Positions 1 through 8,662 of a DNA stretch of 64,000 nucleotides are shown here, one piece after another (within the stretch, counting starts at the first letter, position 1; each line of letters begins with the position of its first letter). This DNA comes from Rhizobium tibeticum. Lineage in GTDB: Bacteria; Pseudomonadota; Alphaproteobacteria; Rhizobiales; Rhizobiaceae. The DNA lies in the NCBI RefSeq assembly GCF_900110205.1, contig NZ_FOCV01000021.1, forward strand, positions 57,883-121,882, read 5' to 3'. Below the pieces are notes generated by a model that was not told the DNA's origin, ran no database searches, and saw nothing but the letters and a program-made list of their open reading frames with translations. A program made the position numbers and the translations under genes.

Positions 1-210
1 CATCAGCGGCGGCCAGTTCTTGGCGCACTCGTCGTAGCAATTGGAAACGCCCATCTTGTCCTTCTTGAACGTGTAGAGAGTCATGCCGTTTTCGCCGGCA
101 AGAACCTCGCCCTTGGTGGACTTTACGGCCTTGACGGGCGGGGCCGCAAATGCGGACGTTGTGGCGGCGGATGCAATGGCAATTGCGATCAGCATTGTTG
201 CGGATTTCAT
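1..210 (-). CDS. Exported YxFxxD-motif repeat protein (COG4315-like), partial
   Basis: The first 70 residues of a secreted protein whose 3' end lies outside the window. Residues 1-22 form a signal peptide ending in SAFA. The mature start contains LYTFKKD, which fits the Y-x-F-x-x-D motif of the COG4315 family of secreted repeat proteins, and then NCYDECAKNWPPL, also typical of that family. The biochemical role of the family is unknown to me; members are small periplasmic or lipid-anchored proteins. It is divergent from the helicase gene at 358. Confidence 0.75.
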   Translation of the reverse strand, partial: MKSATMLIAIAIASAATTSAFAAPPVKAVKSTKGEVLAGENGMTLYTFKKDKMGVSNCYDECAKNWPPLM

Positions 211-357
211 GGGCTCACTCCTCACGCGTTGGGCACGCTTGATTGCGTTGCCAGACATGAGACACGACAGGCGCCGGTTTTATTCCCATGCGATCCTCAA
301 TGCGCTCGGATTTTCAGGGTTGCCTATCCCCGGCGAATCCTGCCAAGTCGATCCACG

Positions 358-1485
358 ATGCAATTTGCTCCGCAACAAGATGAAGCCCTGAAGGCCGTTT
401 CTAGATGGCTGAAGGAAGGGCGGTCGCCGCTTTTCCGCCTGTTTGGCTATGCCGGCACGGGCAAGACCACACTTGCGCGCCACTTCGCGGAGCACGTCGA
501 TGGTGAAGTGCTGTTTGCCGCGTTTACAGGCAAGGCGGCGCAGGTGCTGCGGTCGCGGGGTGCCAGCAATGCGAAGACGATCCACTCGCTGATCTATCGT
601 CCGCGCGGCGAGGAAGCCGTCGAGGACGAGGAGACGGGCAAGACCTCCATCGCTCCGATGTTTTCCATCAACCGGCAGAGTCCGGTGGCCAAGGCCGCCC
701 TCATCGTGGTCGACGAATGTTCGATGGTGGATGAGGCGCTCGGCCGGGACCTGATGAGCTTCGGCACCCCGATCCTGGTGCTCGGTGACCCGGGGCAGTT
801 GCCTCCCGTTTCCGGCGGCGGGTTCTTCACAAATCAGGAGCCGGACTATCTGTTGACGGATATTCACCGCCAGGCTCGCGACAATCCGATCATCCAGCTC
901 GCGATGCAGGTGCGTGAGGGCAACGAAGTTAGTTACGGCGACTATGGCACCGCGCAGGTCATCTCAAAAGGCGAAGTGAACCAGTCGCTGGTGCTTGATG
1001 CCGATCAGGTGCTCGTCGGTACCAACAGAACGCGACGTCGGTACAATCAGCGCCTTCGCGCGTTGAAGGGCTTTAATACCGAATACCCGCAAACGGGCGA
1101 CAAGCTGGTCTGTCTGCGCAACGATCCGGCAAAGGGCTTGCTCAACGGCTCGCTCTGGCAGGTGATGACGTCGTCCAAGGAGACGACGAAGCCCGGCATC
1201 AACCTGTTGATCCGGCCTGAAGACGACGACATGGATCGCGGCGCGGCGAAGGTCAAACTGCTGAAGCAGGCTTTCGAGGACGTCGAGGGTGAAATCCCTT
1301 GGAACACGCGCAAGCGATATGACGAATTCGATTATGGATATGCGCTGACGGTTCACAAAGCGCAGGGCTCGCAGTGGAACAACGTCGTGCTGTTCGATGA
1401 AAGCTGGGCGTTCCGCGACACGCGCGAGCGGTGGCTCTACACGGCAATCACGCGCGCAGCGGAGACGCTGACGATCGTGCGTTAA
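358..1485 (+). CDS. RecD-like ATP-dependent DNA helicase (AAA family)
   Basis: A 375-residue superfamily 1 helicase resembling the ATPase core of RecD/exodeoxyribonuclease V, without other RecBCD parts. Visible motifs are Walker A GYAGTGKTT (about 30-38), Walker B VVDE (about 117-120), motif III GDPGQLPPV (about 143-151), VHKAQGSQW near 340 and YTAITRA near 362. The ATG at 358 starts right before the conserved domain; an upstream in-frame start at 229 would add residues with no domain character and is not preferred. It would act on cytoplasmic DNA ends or repair intermediates. It ends 16 bases before the convergent MerR gene. Confidence 0.85.
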   Translation: MQFAPQQDEALKAVSRWLKEGRSPLFRLFGYAGTGKTTLARHFAEHVDGEVLFAAFTGKAAQVLRSRGASNAKTIHSLIYRPRGEEAVEDEETGKTSIAPMFSINRQSPVAKAALIVVDECSMVDEALGRDLMSFGTPILVLGDPGQLPPVSGGGFFTNQEPDYLLTDIHRQARDNPIIQLAMQVREGNEVSYGDYGTAQVISKGEVNQSLVLDADQVLVGTNRTRRRYNQRLRALKGFNTEYPQTGDKLVCLRNDPAKGLLNGSLWQVMTSSKETTKPGINLLIRPEDDDMDRGAAKVKLLKQAFEDVEGEIPWNTRKRYDEFDYGYALTVHKAQGSQWNNVVLFDESWAFRDTRERWLYTAITRAAETLTIVR

Positions 1486-1501
1486 GGCTTGCCGGCTGCC
1501 G

Positions 1502-2188
1502 TCAGACCTGGACGACACCCAGCATGACGGCCTGGGCAATGGCCTGAAAGCGGTTGTTGGCTCGGAATTTCACGATGATGCCGGATTCGAGATTTTGAGC
1601 ATCGTCATTTGGAAGGTCGAGGGTGCGTGCAATGCGCTGCGTGGAAAGCCCTGCAGCCATCAATGCCAGACACCGCAACTCCTGATCCGTGAGTGGCGAT
1701 GCGCCTTGATTGTCGTTGAGCGGTTGATCGTCGGTTGCTTCGTTGTCGAGCAGCTCGTTCACCTGCTGCATCTGCCGATGCAATGTGGACATTTCCGCGC
1801 TGAGTTCGCGTTTGCGGGTCACCAGCGCGTCGCGAAACAAAGTCTCGGCAGCTTCCTGCGAGTCGGCCTCGATGAGGTCGTTCATCAGGTCCTGGATCAC
1901 AGCTACCGCCATACCCGCCTCGCGGCAGGCGTTGATGAGGGCCATGCGCATGACGTCGCCCGGCTCATAGACGCGCATCAGACCGATTCGGCTGGCAGAA
2001 ATCAGTCCCTTCTCCTCATAGAAGTGCAGGGTACGATGCGTAACGCCGAAGGCATTGGCCATATCGGCGATCGGGACTCGTCCGCGGGGCAAATCGGCAG
2101 GGAGGGCCGCTGAAGGGAGGAAACGGTGCCGCGGTCGCGTTTGTGTCGCTAGGTCTGACGTGAACCCCTGCTTGTAACCTTCTGCCAT
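1502..2188 (-). CDS. MerR-type regulator with LuxR-like C-terminal helix-turn-helix
   Basis: A 228-residue regulator. Residues about 37-105 form a MerR DNA-binding domain (VPIADMANAFGVTHRTLHFY, then the wing region with RVYEPGDV). A coiled-coil dimerisation stretch follows (about 110-150). The C-terminus (about 165-225, SPLTDQELRCLALMAAGLST) looks like a LuxR/GerE helix-turn-helix. No metal-binding Cys pattern is present, so this is not a metal sensor. The start at 2188 is preferred because GGGAGG lies just upstream; an ORF extension to 2287 lacks this. The target is unknown; nothing next to it is an obvious partner. Confidence 0.8.
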   Translation of the reverse strand: MAEGYKQGFTSDLATQTRPRHRFLPSAALPADLPRGRVPIADMANAFGVTHRTLHFYEEKGLISASRIGLMRVYEPGDVMRMALINACREAGMAVAVIQDLMNDLIEADSQEAAETLFRDALVTRKRELSAEMSTLHRQMQQVNELLDNEATDDQPLNDNQGASPLTDQELRCLALMAAGLSTQRIARTLDLPNDDAQNLESGIIVKFRANNRFQAIAQAVMLGVVQV

Positions 2189-2602
2189 GGTGTCCCTCCC
2201 ATTGTGCTCATTGTGCGTCTGCAAATTGCAAAAGGGTGCGGCTGAGTGGGGTTCCCTCTTATCGTTTCTGTTTAGGCATCGAAGCAACTGGCGGTGTTCT
2301 CTTCGATATCGAGAGCCTACGTTACTCGTGATTGACGTATTTTGTTAGTATCAAAATTAGTGACCTTTAATTTGCAGGGAAAAGTTGCCCTTGTGATGAC
2401 GATTCTCGTGAGAAATCAGCGTTGGAGAAACGCTTGATCGTTTAAAGCGCGAAGACCGAACCAGATGTACTTTCAGCGTCGCACTGATGGGTGAAACATT
2501 CGCGTCATCACAGATTCACATGCATTCATGTACGAATCTCGTTGGTCCGTGCCGGTTCATTGGCTTAGAAACGATCATCCTTCGCTTCATTGGAATCCTG
2601 CC
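2189..2602. other. Intergenic region between divergent merR-like gene and pdxJ
   Basis: A 414-base spacer holding the promoters of two divergent genes. It is more A/T rich than its flanks around 2325-2400. I could not settle a convincing -35/-10 pair or an RNA gene in it. Confidence 0.4.
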
Positions 2603-3355
2603 ATGCCGACCACGCTTTCCGTCAATCTCAATGCCGTCGCGATGCTGCGCAACCGCCGTGACCTGCCGTGGCCGAGTCTCGAGGGGCTGGGGCGGATCGC
2701 GCTAAAATCTGGCGCGAGCGGATTGACCGTGCATCCGCGGCCCGACCAGCGGCACATTCGCTTCTCCGACCTGCCCATCATCCGCAACCTGATCGATGAT
2801 GAATTTCCGGATGCCGAGTTCAATATCGAAGGCTATCCGACCGATGAGTTTCTTGAACTCTGCGCCGGTGCAGCACCCGAGCAGGTAACACTGGTTCCGG
2901 ACGATCCTTCGCAGGCAACCTCTGATCATGGCTGGGATTTCCGCAAACACCGGGACTTTCTGGTAGAGGTGATTGCGCGGCTGAAGAAGACGGGCACGCG
3001 CGTATCGCTGTTCGCCGATGGCGACGGGGACGCCGAGGCCGTCGCGATCGCCAAGGCGGTCGGCGCTGACCGGATCGAACTCTATACGGGTCCTTATGGT
3101 GGGTGCTTCGATTCGCCCGAACGGGCAGGGCCGATCCTTGAGGCGCTCGGCAAGACAGCGGATGCGGCGCTGGCGATCGGCCTGGGCGTCAATGCGGGGC
3201 ACGATCTGACGGTGGCGAACTTGCCGCCGCTCGTAAAGCGCATTCCGAATCTCGCCGAGGTATCCATCGGGCATGGGCTGACAGCGGATGCGCTTGAATT
3301 CGGCATGGCCGAAACGGTCCGGCGGTTCTGCCGGGCGTGCGGCCAGAAGATCTAA
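2603..3355 (+). CDS. pdxJ: Pyridoxine 5'-phosphate synthase
   Basis: The 250-residue protein matches PdxJ in length (about 240-250) and motifs. PdxJ condenses 1-deoxyxylulose 5-phosphate with 3-amino-2-oxopropyl phosphate to pyridoxine 5'-phosphate, the last step of the DXP-dependent vitamin B6 route in the cytoplasm. The N-terminal strand SVNLNAVAMLRN, the active-site stretch TVHPRPDQRHI (His44, Arg46, His51), the Glu in FNIEGYP (Glu76) and the late SIGHGLTADAL loop with its catalytic His are all present. The ATG at 2603 gives the standard N-terminus MPTTLSVNLN. It is convergent with the quinone reductase gene across a hairpin. Confidence 0.95.
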   Translation: MPTTLSVNLNAVAMLRNRRDLPWPSLEGLGRIALKSGASGLTVHPRPDQRHIRFSDLPIIRNLIDDEFPDAEFNIEGYPTDEFLELCAGAAPEQVTLVPDDPSQATSDHGWDFRKHRDFLVEVIARLKKTGTRVSLFADGDGDAEAVAIAKAVGADRIELYTGPYGGCFDSPERAGPILEALGKTADAALAIGLGVNAGHDLTVANLPPLVKRIPNLAEVSIGHGLTADALEFGMAETVRRFCRACGQKI

Positions 3356-3369
3356 GGCCGCAAATAGGC

Positions 3370-3407
3370 GAAAGCCCGCGCCGGTGGGGGGTGCGAAGCG
3401 GGCTTCC
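3370..3407. terminator. Hairpin between convergent pdxJ and quinone reductase genes
   Basis: An 8-bp perfect stem, AAGCCCGC (3372-3379) with GCGGGCTT (3398-3405), and an 18-base loop. It sits between two converging genes and can serve both; the T-run is short on each side. Confidence 0.6.
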
Positions 3408-3416
3408 TTGAACCGC

Positions 3417-4304
3417 TCAAGCGATGAGGGCGGCCTTGTGCGCGACGACGAAGTCCTTAAGCGTTTCAGGCTTCTTGCCGGTCAGCTTCTCATAATCGGC
3501 TGTCACCTGATCAAAGTTGCCTGCGCGGATGTTGGCGTCGGCTGAGACCAGCATGTCTGCGACGAAATCGGGCAGACCTGCGCCGCGCATGCCCTGGCCA
3601 AGCTGCTCATCGGTGACTTTGATGGCCTTCAGCGGCTTTCCGACGGCATCAGCGATCGTTGCGGCGATCTGGTCAGCTGTCAGGGATTCAGCGCCGGTCA
3701 GTGTATAGGTTGCGCTTTCGTTTGTGCTTGAGGCAAGAGCTGCCGCGATCGCCCGCGCGCAGTCTTCGCGGGAGATGTTGGGAACCCTGCCTTCGCCACA
3801 ACCCGTGTACCAGCGTCCGGACTGGAGATTATGCGGCATGCCGTGGAGATAATTGTCCATGTACCAGGCATTGCGAATGATCGTGTAGGGAATGCCCGTT
3901 GCCTTGATGGCATTCTCGGTGCCGAGGTGGTCCGGCGCGAAGGTCACCAGGGATTTGTCCGGCGAGGGCATCGACGTGTAGGCGATATGGGTCACGCCCA
4001 CTTTGGCCGCTGCATCCACCGCTGCCTTATGCTGCTTGAGCCTCTGACCGGGGACGGCAAGCGCGTCGGTGCTGATGATCAGCAGCCGATCGACGCCCTT
4101 GAAGGCAGCTTCGAGCGAGGCGGCGTCGTCGAAATCGGCCTTGCGGGCGATGACGCCCTTGGCGACAAGGTCTGCGAGCTTGGCGGGATCGCGCGTGGCG
4201 GCGATGATGTTTGACGCCGGAACTTTTTCGGTCTCGAGCAGATGATGGATGACCTTCTGGCCGAGTTGGCCGGCGGCGCCGGTGATGAGAATGGTCTCGC
4301 TCAT
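3417..4304 (-). CDS. NAD(P)H:quinone oxidoreductase, QorB-like (NmrA-type SDR)
   Basis: A 295-residue atypical short-chain dehydrogenase of the NmrA/QOR2 group, which includes E. coli QorB (YtfG). It begins with the dinucleotide-binding loop ILITGAAGQLGQKV (about 5-18) and has the family blocks AATRDP and IIRNAWYMDN. QorB reduces quinones with NADPH in the cytoplasm. It is divergent from an HxlR regulator gene, the same pairing seen for qorB and ytfH in E. coli, which strengthens the call. The ATG at 4304 has a purine-rich leader (AGAGGAAAG). Confidence 0.85.
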   Translation of the reverse strand: MSETILITGAAGQLGQKVIHHLLETEKVPASNIIAATRDPAKLADLVAKGVIARKADFDDAASLEAAFKGVDRLLIISTDALAVPGQRLKQHKAAVDAAAKVGVTHIAYTSMPSPDKSLVTFAPDHLGTENAIKATGIPYTIIRNAWYMDNYLHGMPHNLQSGRWYTGCGEGRVPNISREDCARAIAAALASSTNESATYTLTGAESLTADQIAATIADAVGKPLKAIKVTDEQLGQGMRGAGLPDFVADMLVSADANIRAGNFDQVTADYEKLTGKKPETLKDFVVAHKAALIA

Positions 4305-4420
4305 GTCTTTCCTCTAGGTTCGTTGCAGTCTCAAAAAGAGAGTAGCTCTAGATTAGGAATTGACTGGGGTCTGTAAAGAGGGCAGTTTTTTCGCTCTACC
4401 TTACCAAAAGGGAACCAAGG

Positions 4421-4837
4421 ATGAGCGGCGCCGTCGTCAACCTGAAGAACAAGGCACCCGGCATTCGTCGTGAAGTCGATCTTAGCAAGCTCGACTTCAG
4501 CAATTGCCCGGTCCGGGACATGATGCAGCAGATCGGCGGCAAATGGTCGACGCTGATGCTCGAGGCGTTGTCGCAGCGTCCATACCGATTCGGCGAGTTG
4601 CGGCGGATGATCCCTGACATCTCGCAGCGCATGCTGACGCAGACGTTAAGAGATCTGCAGCGTGACGGCTATATCGAGCGGGAGGTGTTTCCGACCAAGC
4701 CGCCGAGTGTCGAGTATCGCATGACCGATCTTGGCCGCTCGCTCTACGCCACCCTCGCACTGCTGCTGAACTGGGCGGAAGAAAACCATGATGCGGTTCG
4801 CGCCGCCCGGCGCAGCTTCGACTCAGCCAACGTCTGA
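4421..4837 (+). CDS. HxlR-family transcriptional regulator
   Basis: A 138-residue single-domain winged-helix regulator. Hallmarks are the CPVRDMMQQIGGKWS stretch (about 27-41), FGELRRMIPDISQRMLT and the wing region VEYRMTDLGRSL. Cys27 sits where redox- or aldehyde-sensing HxlR members (YodB, HxlR) carry their sensing cysteine. It is divergent from the QorB-like gene, so control of that gene in response to quinones or electrophiles is a reasonable inference. Its last 15 bases overlap the end of the convergent MFS gene. Confidence 0.85.
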   Translation: MSGAVVNLKNKAPGIRREVDLSKLDFSNCPVRDMMQQIGGKWSTLMLEALSQRPYRFGELRRMIPDISQRMLTQTLRDLQRDGYIEREVFPTKPPSVEYRMTDLGRSLYATLALLLNWAEENHDAVRAARRSFDSANV

Positions 4838-6052
4838 GACTGCCTGCAGATTGCGGCCTTCCGTCAGGAAGAGAAGGAACGCAAAGGCCGGGAACGAGAA
4901 GCCGATCCAGGCAGTCATCGTCCAACCACCGGTGGCATAAGCCCAGCCGCCCACGGCCGATCCGATTGCTCCGCCGGCAAAGAACGTCGCCATGTAGAGG
5001 CCGTTCAGACGGCTGCGATGCTCGGCGCTGATCGCGTAGATCGCACGCTGTCCGCAGACAAGATTGGTCGTGACGCCGAAATCGAGCAGGATCGCCGCCG
5101 CCGTCAGTAACAGCAGCGCCGTCGGCGAACCGTCCGTCGCGAAGTGGCTGATGAGAAAGGCCGACATTCCGAGCAGCATCGCCAGCGTTGAGGCAGCCTT
5201 GGTCAGGCCGCGGTCGGCCAGGCGTCCGGCGATCGGCGAAGCGATGGCACCGGCAGCACCCGCCAGCGCGAACAAGGCAATACCGTTCTGCGTTAGCCCG
5301 AATTCCGGGCCGGCCAGAAGCAGGGGCGTGGTGGTCCAGAACAGGCTGAAAGCAGCGAACATGCCGGCCTGATAAAGTGCGCGACGCTGGAGAACCCGCG
5401 AATGGAGGGCGAGGTCCGCCATAGAGGCGAGCAGCTTGCCATAGCTCAGCTTGGTGTGAGGAACACGCACTGGCAGGTTAGCCCTCAGAATGACGACGAG
5501 CGCGATCATCAAGGCAGCGGTGACGAAGTAGACCATGTGCCAGGACGTCGCCTCGGCAAGGAAGCTGGCGAAGGGGCGCGCCAGCATGATGCCACACAGC
5601 AGCCCGCTCATGACGTTGCCGACGACGCGGCCACGGCTTGCGTCCGGCGCCATGTGGGCGGCAAAGGGAACGAGCACCTGGACGGCGACCGAGGCGAGGC
5701 CGATGCACAACGAGGCCAGGAGAAACGTCGGTGGAGTCGACGATAGAGCTGCGCCGACGAGAGCGACGGCAGAGACGGCGATGAGGGTCAGCACAAGTCT
5801 GCGGTTCTCCAGCAGGTCGCCGAGGGGAACGATCAGCAGAAGGCCGAGACCGTAGCCGATCTGCGTCAGGGTGACGATCAGGCCGGTTGCCGCCGGTGTG
5901 AAGCCGAGGGAGGCGCTGATCGGGCCTGCGAGCGGCTGGCCGTAGTAGAGATTGGCCGCGACGAGCCCGCAGGCGGCAGCGAAAAGAAACGTCATCAACG
6001 GCGAGATCGTCTGTGGCGCGACGGTTTCCCGCGTGGTGGTCGAAAGGGTCAT
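4823..6052 (-). CDS. MFS transporter
   Basis: A 409-residue major facilitator protein with about 12 hydrophobic segments. The N-terminal half shows YGQPLAGPIS in TM1 and the cytoplasmic loop sequence PLGDLLENRRLVL (a GD..(N/D)RR motif A variant); the repeat in the C-half is PIAGRLADRG. The form is that of small-molecule efflux carriers of the AraJ/YbcL type; the substrate cannot be read from sequence. The ATG at 6052 has GGAG upstream; the extension to 6127 is unlikely. A TetR gene lies 71 bases upstream on the same strand and is a likely repressor. Confidence 0.85.
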   Translation of the reverse strand: MTLSTTTRETVAPQTISPLMTFLFAAACGLVAANLYYGQPLAGPISASLGFTPAATGLIVTLTQIGYGLGLLLIVPLGDLLENRRLVLTLIAVSAVALVGAALSSTPPTFLLASLCIGLASVAVQVLVPFAAHMAPDASRGRVVGNVMSGLLCGIMLARPFASFLAEATSWHMVYFVTAALMIALVVILRANLPVRVPHTKLSYGKLLASMADLALHSRVLQRRALYQAGMFAAFSLFWTTTPLLLAGPEFGLTQNGIALFALAGAAGAIASPIAGRLADRGLTKAASTLAMLLGMSAFLISHFATDGSPTALLLLTAAAILLDFGVTTNLVCGQRAIYAISAEHRSRLNGLYMATFFAGGAIGSAVGGWAYATGGWTMTAWIGFSFPAFAFLLFLTEGRNLQAVSDVG

Positions 6053-6123
6053 AGTGGGCTCCGGTGGGGCTATCGGATGATTAAAAAAGGTTGCGTGCTG
6101 AGGCGGGTCGATCGCAACCCGAT

Positions 6124-6741
6124 TCACACAAGAAGCTTCATTGCAGTCTCGGCGACAGCGGTCATGTCGTCCTCATTGCGCCCCGTCTTGCCGACCACGC
6201 GCATTCCTTTGGTCACGCACAGAAGTGTCCGGGCAGTGGCGGCGACCTCGATCTCGCGAGAGATCGAGCCGTCGCTTTGGCCGAGGCGGAGGAGGTCGGC
6301 GACCAGGTTTTCGTTGGCCGTGAAGGCGGCTGCGACACGTTCGGCAGCCTCTTCGTCGAAAAGCGCAAGCTCGTTTGCGCTGCCGACGACCAAGCAGCCC
6401 CGCCGCCCCGAGGTGCCGTGGGAGGAGAGGGCATAGTGGGCAAGGACCTGCCGAATCTTGTCGCGGCCGGTTTCGACTTTCGCCATGCGGGCATCCAGCA
6501 GGCCGCGACGCACCGTGCGATACCGGTCGAAGGCTGCGAGGAATATTCCGCGCTTGTCCTTGAACGCCTTGTAGACGCTGCCGGAGGCAAGGCCCATTGC
6601 CTCTGTGAGTTCGCTGATCGACGCAGCATGATAGCCGCGCTCGGAAAAAACCTGCAGTGCCTTGTCCAGTGCTGCATCGCGATCGAACTGGCGCGGTCGT
6701 CCGCGTGTGCGGGTGGTTTCAGTGAAGGTCGTCATGGTCAT
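6124..6741 (-). CDS. TetR-family repressor upstream of the MFS gene
   Basis: A 205-residue TetR/AcrR protein. The N-terminal DNA-binding domain is clear: RGRPRQFDRDAALDKALQVF, then the recognition helix region GLASGSVYKAFKDKRGIF. The ligand domain includes RRGCLVVGSANE, a form common in YcdC/TetR_C members that control efflux or reductase genes. Two adjacent ATGs (6741 and 6735) are possible starts. A perfect 16-bp palindrome lies 14 bases upstream of the start, arguing for autoregulation and control of the following MFS gene. Confidence 0.85.
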   Translation of the reverse strand: MTMTTFTETTRTRGRPRQFDRDAALDKALQVFSERGYHAASISELTEAMGLASGSVYKAFKDKRGIFLAAFDRYRTVRRGLLDARMAKVETGRDKIRQVLAHYALSSHGTSGRRGCLVVGSANELALFDEEAAERVAAAFTANENLVADLLRLGQSDGSISREIEVAATARTLLCVTKGMRVVGKTGRNEDDMTAVAETAMKLLV

Positions 6742-6755
6742 GATTGACTTAATTA

Positions 6756-6771
6756 GGAAACGATCGTTTCC
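6756..6771. promoter_or_regulatory. Palindromic operator of the TetR gene
   Basis: A perfect 16-bp inverted repeat, GGAAACGATCGTTTCC, 14 bases upstream of the TetR start. A site of this length and symmetry in this place is typical of TetR autorepressors. Binding is inferred. Confidence 0.65.
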
Positions 6772-6802
6772 AAATCAAGTGAAACTTTTGCGACGCAGCA
6801 AA

Positions 6803-7720
6803 TCAGAGATCAAGAATCCAGGTCTGACCGTTTTCCTCGGGCCCGAACATGCGGTGCCTCTCTTCAGACACAAGGCGAAAACCGGTCTTTAAGTAGATGC
6901 CGCGCGCAGCGTGCAGGATGTCGTTCGTCCATAGCGAGATTTGTCGATATTTCTTTGCCCTGGCAAAGCGAATGCACTCGTCCACCAGCATCTTGCCGAG
7001 CCCGAGGCCGCGAGCCGCCTTGTCCACGTAGAGCAGGCGAAGCTTCGCAACGCCGTCGCCACCATTGGTGACAAGGATCGAACCGATGTTGGTGCCGCCG
7101 CGTTCGGCGATCCAGCAATACTCCATCGACGGATCGAAATTCCTCAGGAACTTGCCGGCGACCTCTGCAACAAGGCCCTCGAAGCGCATGTCCCAGCCGT
7201 ATTCCTCGGTATAGGCCTTGCCCTGGCTCTGGACGATCCAGCCGATATCTCCGGGCCTGTGGGCGCGGATGACCAATGGAGGGGGTGCGGCGTCCGGATC
7301 GAGTAGCGAGCGGATGGCTGTCATTGCCGTTACAACGCTTTGCGGCTCGCCCGCGGCGAGGTTACCGAAGCGCTCAGCGATCTGAGCATTTGAGCGCCTG
7401 CCAAGTTCCTCGAACTGATCGTGTCCCTTGGTCGTGACCGTAATGATCTGACTGCGCAGATCGCTGGGATCGGCTTTTGTTTCGATCAGGCCGCCGGCTC
7501 GAAAGCGCTTGAGGATCCGACTGAGATAGGCGGGGTCGAGGTGCAGGTCGCGGGCAAGAGTGACCGCGCTTACACCTTTGCGAGAGCCGATCTCGAAGAG
7601 GACACGCGCGTCGCTGAGCGTGAACTCCGTATCGAGATAGGCCCGGTTCAAGACGCCGAGAAAGTTGGTGTAGAAGCGATTGAAGTCGCGGGCGACGTCG
7701 ATCAAGCCAGAGTCGGACAT
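6803..7720 (-). CDS. MarR-type regulator fused to a GNAT acetyltransferase
   Basis: A 305-residue two-domain protein. Residues 1-140 form a MarR winged helix (DARVLFEIGSRKGVSAVTLA, LDPAYLSRILKRFRAGGLI, SQIITVTTKG). Residues about 150-305 form a GNAT domain with the acetyl-CoA loop RGLGLGKMLVDECI. This fusion is widespread in alpha-proteobacteria; substrate and target genes are unknown. The ATG at 7720 follows GGGAGG with good spacing, while a TTG six bases further up is less likely. The ribosome binding site lies inside a near-perfect palindrome, which suggests tight autoregulation. Confidence 0.88.
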   Translation of the reverse strand: MSDSGLIDVARDFNRFYTNFLGVLNRAYLDTEFTLSDARVLFEIGSRKGVSAVTLARDLHLDPAYLSRILKRFRAGGLIETKADPSDLRSQIITVTTKGHDQFEELGRRSNAQIAERFGNLAAGEPQSVVTAMTAIRSLLDPDAAPPPLVIRAHRPGDIGWIVQSQGKAYTEEYGWDMRFEGLVAEVAGKFLRNFDPSMEYCWIAERGGTNIGSILVTNGGDGVAKLRLLYVDKAARGLGLGKMLVDECIRFARAKKYRQISLWTNDILHAARGIYLKTGFRLVSEERHRMFGPEENGQTWILDL

Positions 7721-7751
7721 GGACAAAACCTCCCGATAGGAGATTTTGTCC
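7721..7751. promoter_or_regulatory. Inverted repeat over the ribosome binding site of the MarR-GNAT gene
   Basis: Two 13-base arms, GGACAAAACCTCC (7721-7733) and GGAGATTTTGTCC (7739-7751), match at 12 of 13 positions around a 5-base centre. The site covers the Shine-Dalgarno sequence and abuts the ATG, so a bound regulator would block transcription or translation directly. The arm size suits a MarR dimer. Confidence 0.65.
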
Positions 7752-7782
7752 TGCTTTTATTTGACCGAGTCAACTAATTTAC

Positions 7783-8502
7783 TCAGGCGGCGACGATCTC
7801 TTCGTGCACTTCGTCGGCAAGCGCGAACTCGACCGCCACCCGGGCATGGATCGCTGTCGTGTCGAAGCCGGGCAGGGGCAGGTCGTTCGGGTCGAGGATA
7901 AGGCAGATTTCCGTGCAGCCGAGAATGATGCTGTCGGCGCCCTTGGCCCGCTCGCGCTCGATGATCTGCAGGAGCTTGTCACGCGAGCTCTCGAGCACCT
8001 TCCCGGCGCAGAGCTCATTGAAGATGATGTCGTGGACAGCTGTCCGGTCGGCGGCCTCCGGAACTGCGATGTCGACGCCGAGCCTCTTCATGCGATCGGC
8101 ATAGAAGCCATGCTCCATCGTGTACCGCGTGGCAAGCAGCAGCGGGCGCTTCCGTCCTGCGGCCTTCAGGGACTTGGCGGTCTCGTCGATGATGTGGATC
8201 AGCGGCACGGAGATTCGCGAGGTGACCTGATCGGCGATGAGATGCATGGTGTTCGTGCAGATGAGCATGCAGCGCGCGCCGGCAATCTGCAGGTGCAGGG
8301 CGACGTCGCCGAGCCGGTTTGCGGCGGCGTCCCAGTCGCCCGCCTTCTGCATGGCGACGATCTCGTCGAAATTGACGGAGTGCATCAGGAGGTCGGCAGA
8401 GGCGAGCCCACCGAGGCGCTCGCGCACCATTTCGTTGATCAAGCGATAATAGACGGCCGAGCTTTCAAAGCTCATCCCACCAATCAGTCCGATTGTCTGC
8501 AT
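7783..8502 (-). CDS. Aspartate/glutamate racemase family protein
   Basis: A 239-residue PLP-independent racemase of the Asp/Glu family (YgeA-like). It starts with the family block MQTIGLIGGMSFESS. The two catalytic cysteines are visible at Cys82 in ICTNTMH and Cys196 in LGCTEIC. It would interconvert L- and D-forms of an acidic or other amino acid in the cytoplasm; the exact substrate is not evident. The start at 8502 has GGGAGC upstream and gives the canonical N-terminus. It is divergent from an Lrp/AsnC regulator, a common arrangement for amino-acid enzymes under local control. Confidence 0.87.
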   Translation of the reverse strand: MQTIGLIGGMSFESSAVYYRLINEMVRERLGGLASADLLMHSVNFDEIVAMQKAGDWDAAANRLGDVALHLQIAGARCMLICTNTMHLIADQVTSRISVPLIHIIDETAKSLKAAGRKRPLLLATRYTMEHGFYADRMKRLGVDIAVPEAADRTAVHDIIFNELCAGKVLESSRDKLLQIIERERAKGADSIILGCTEICLILDPNDLPLPGFDTTAIHARVAVEFALADEVHEEIVAA

Positions 8503-8662
8503 TATTTTTATGCTCCCGTCTGGAATTTCCTGTTGCTCAAATCCTGCATCGATCCTCGCGCAAATTGTTTGCTTTGTTTGCCTGAAATTCTCTGTGTACG
8601 CTGTATTTTTGCGTGAATATCGAATATTGTGCAAACGACAACCATGAAAGATAGGAAGGCCG

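Noticed and set aside
229..357. N-terminal extension of the helicase
   Set aside because: The added 43 residues have no domain character and the ATG at 358 directly precedes the conserved start.
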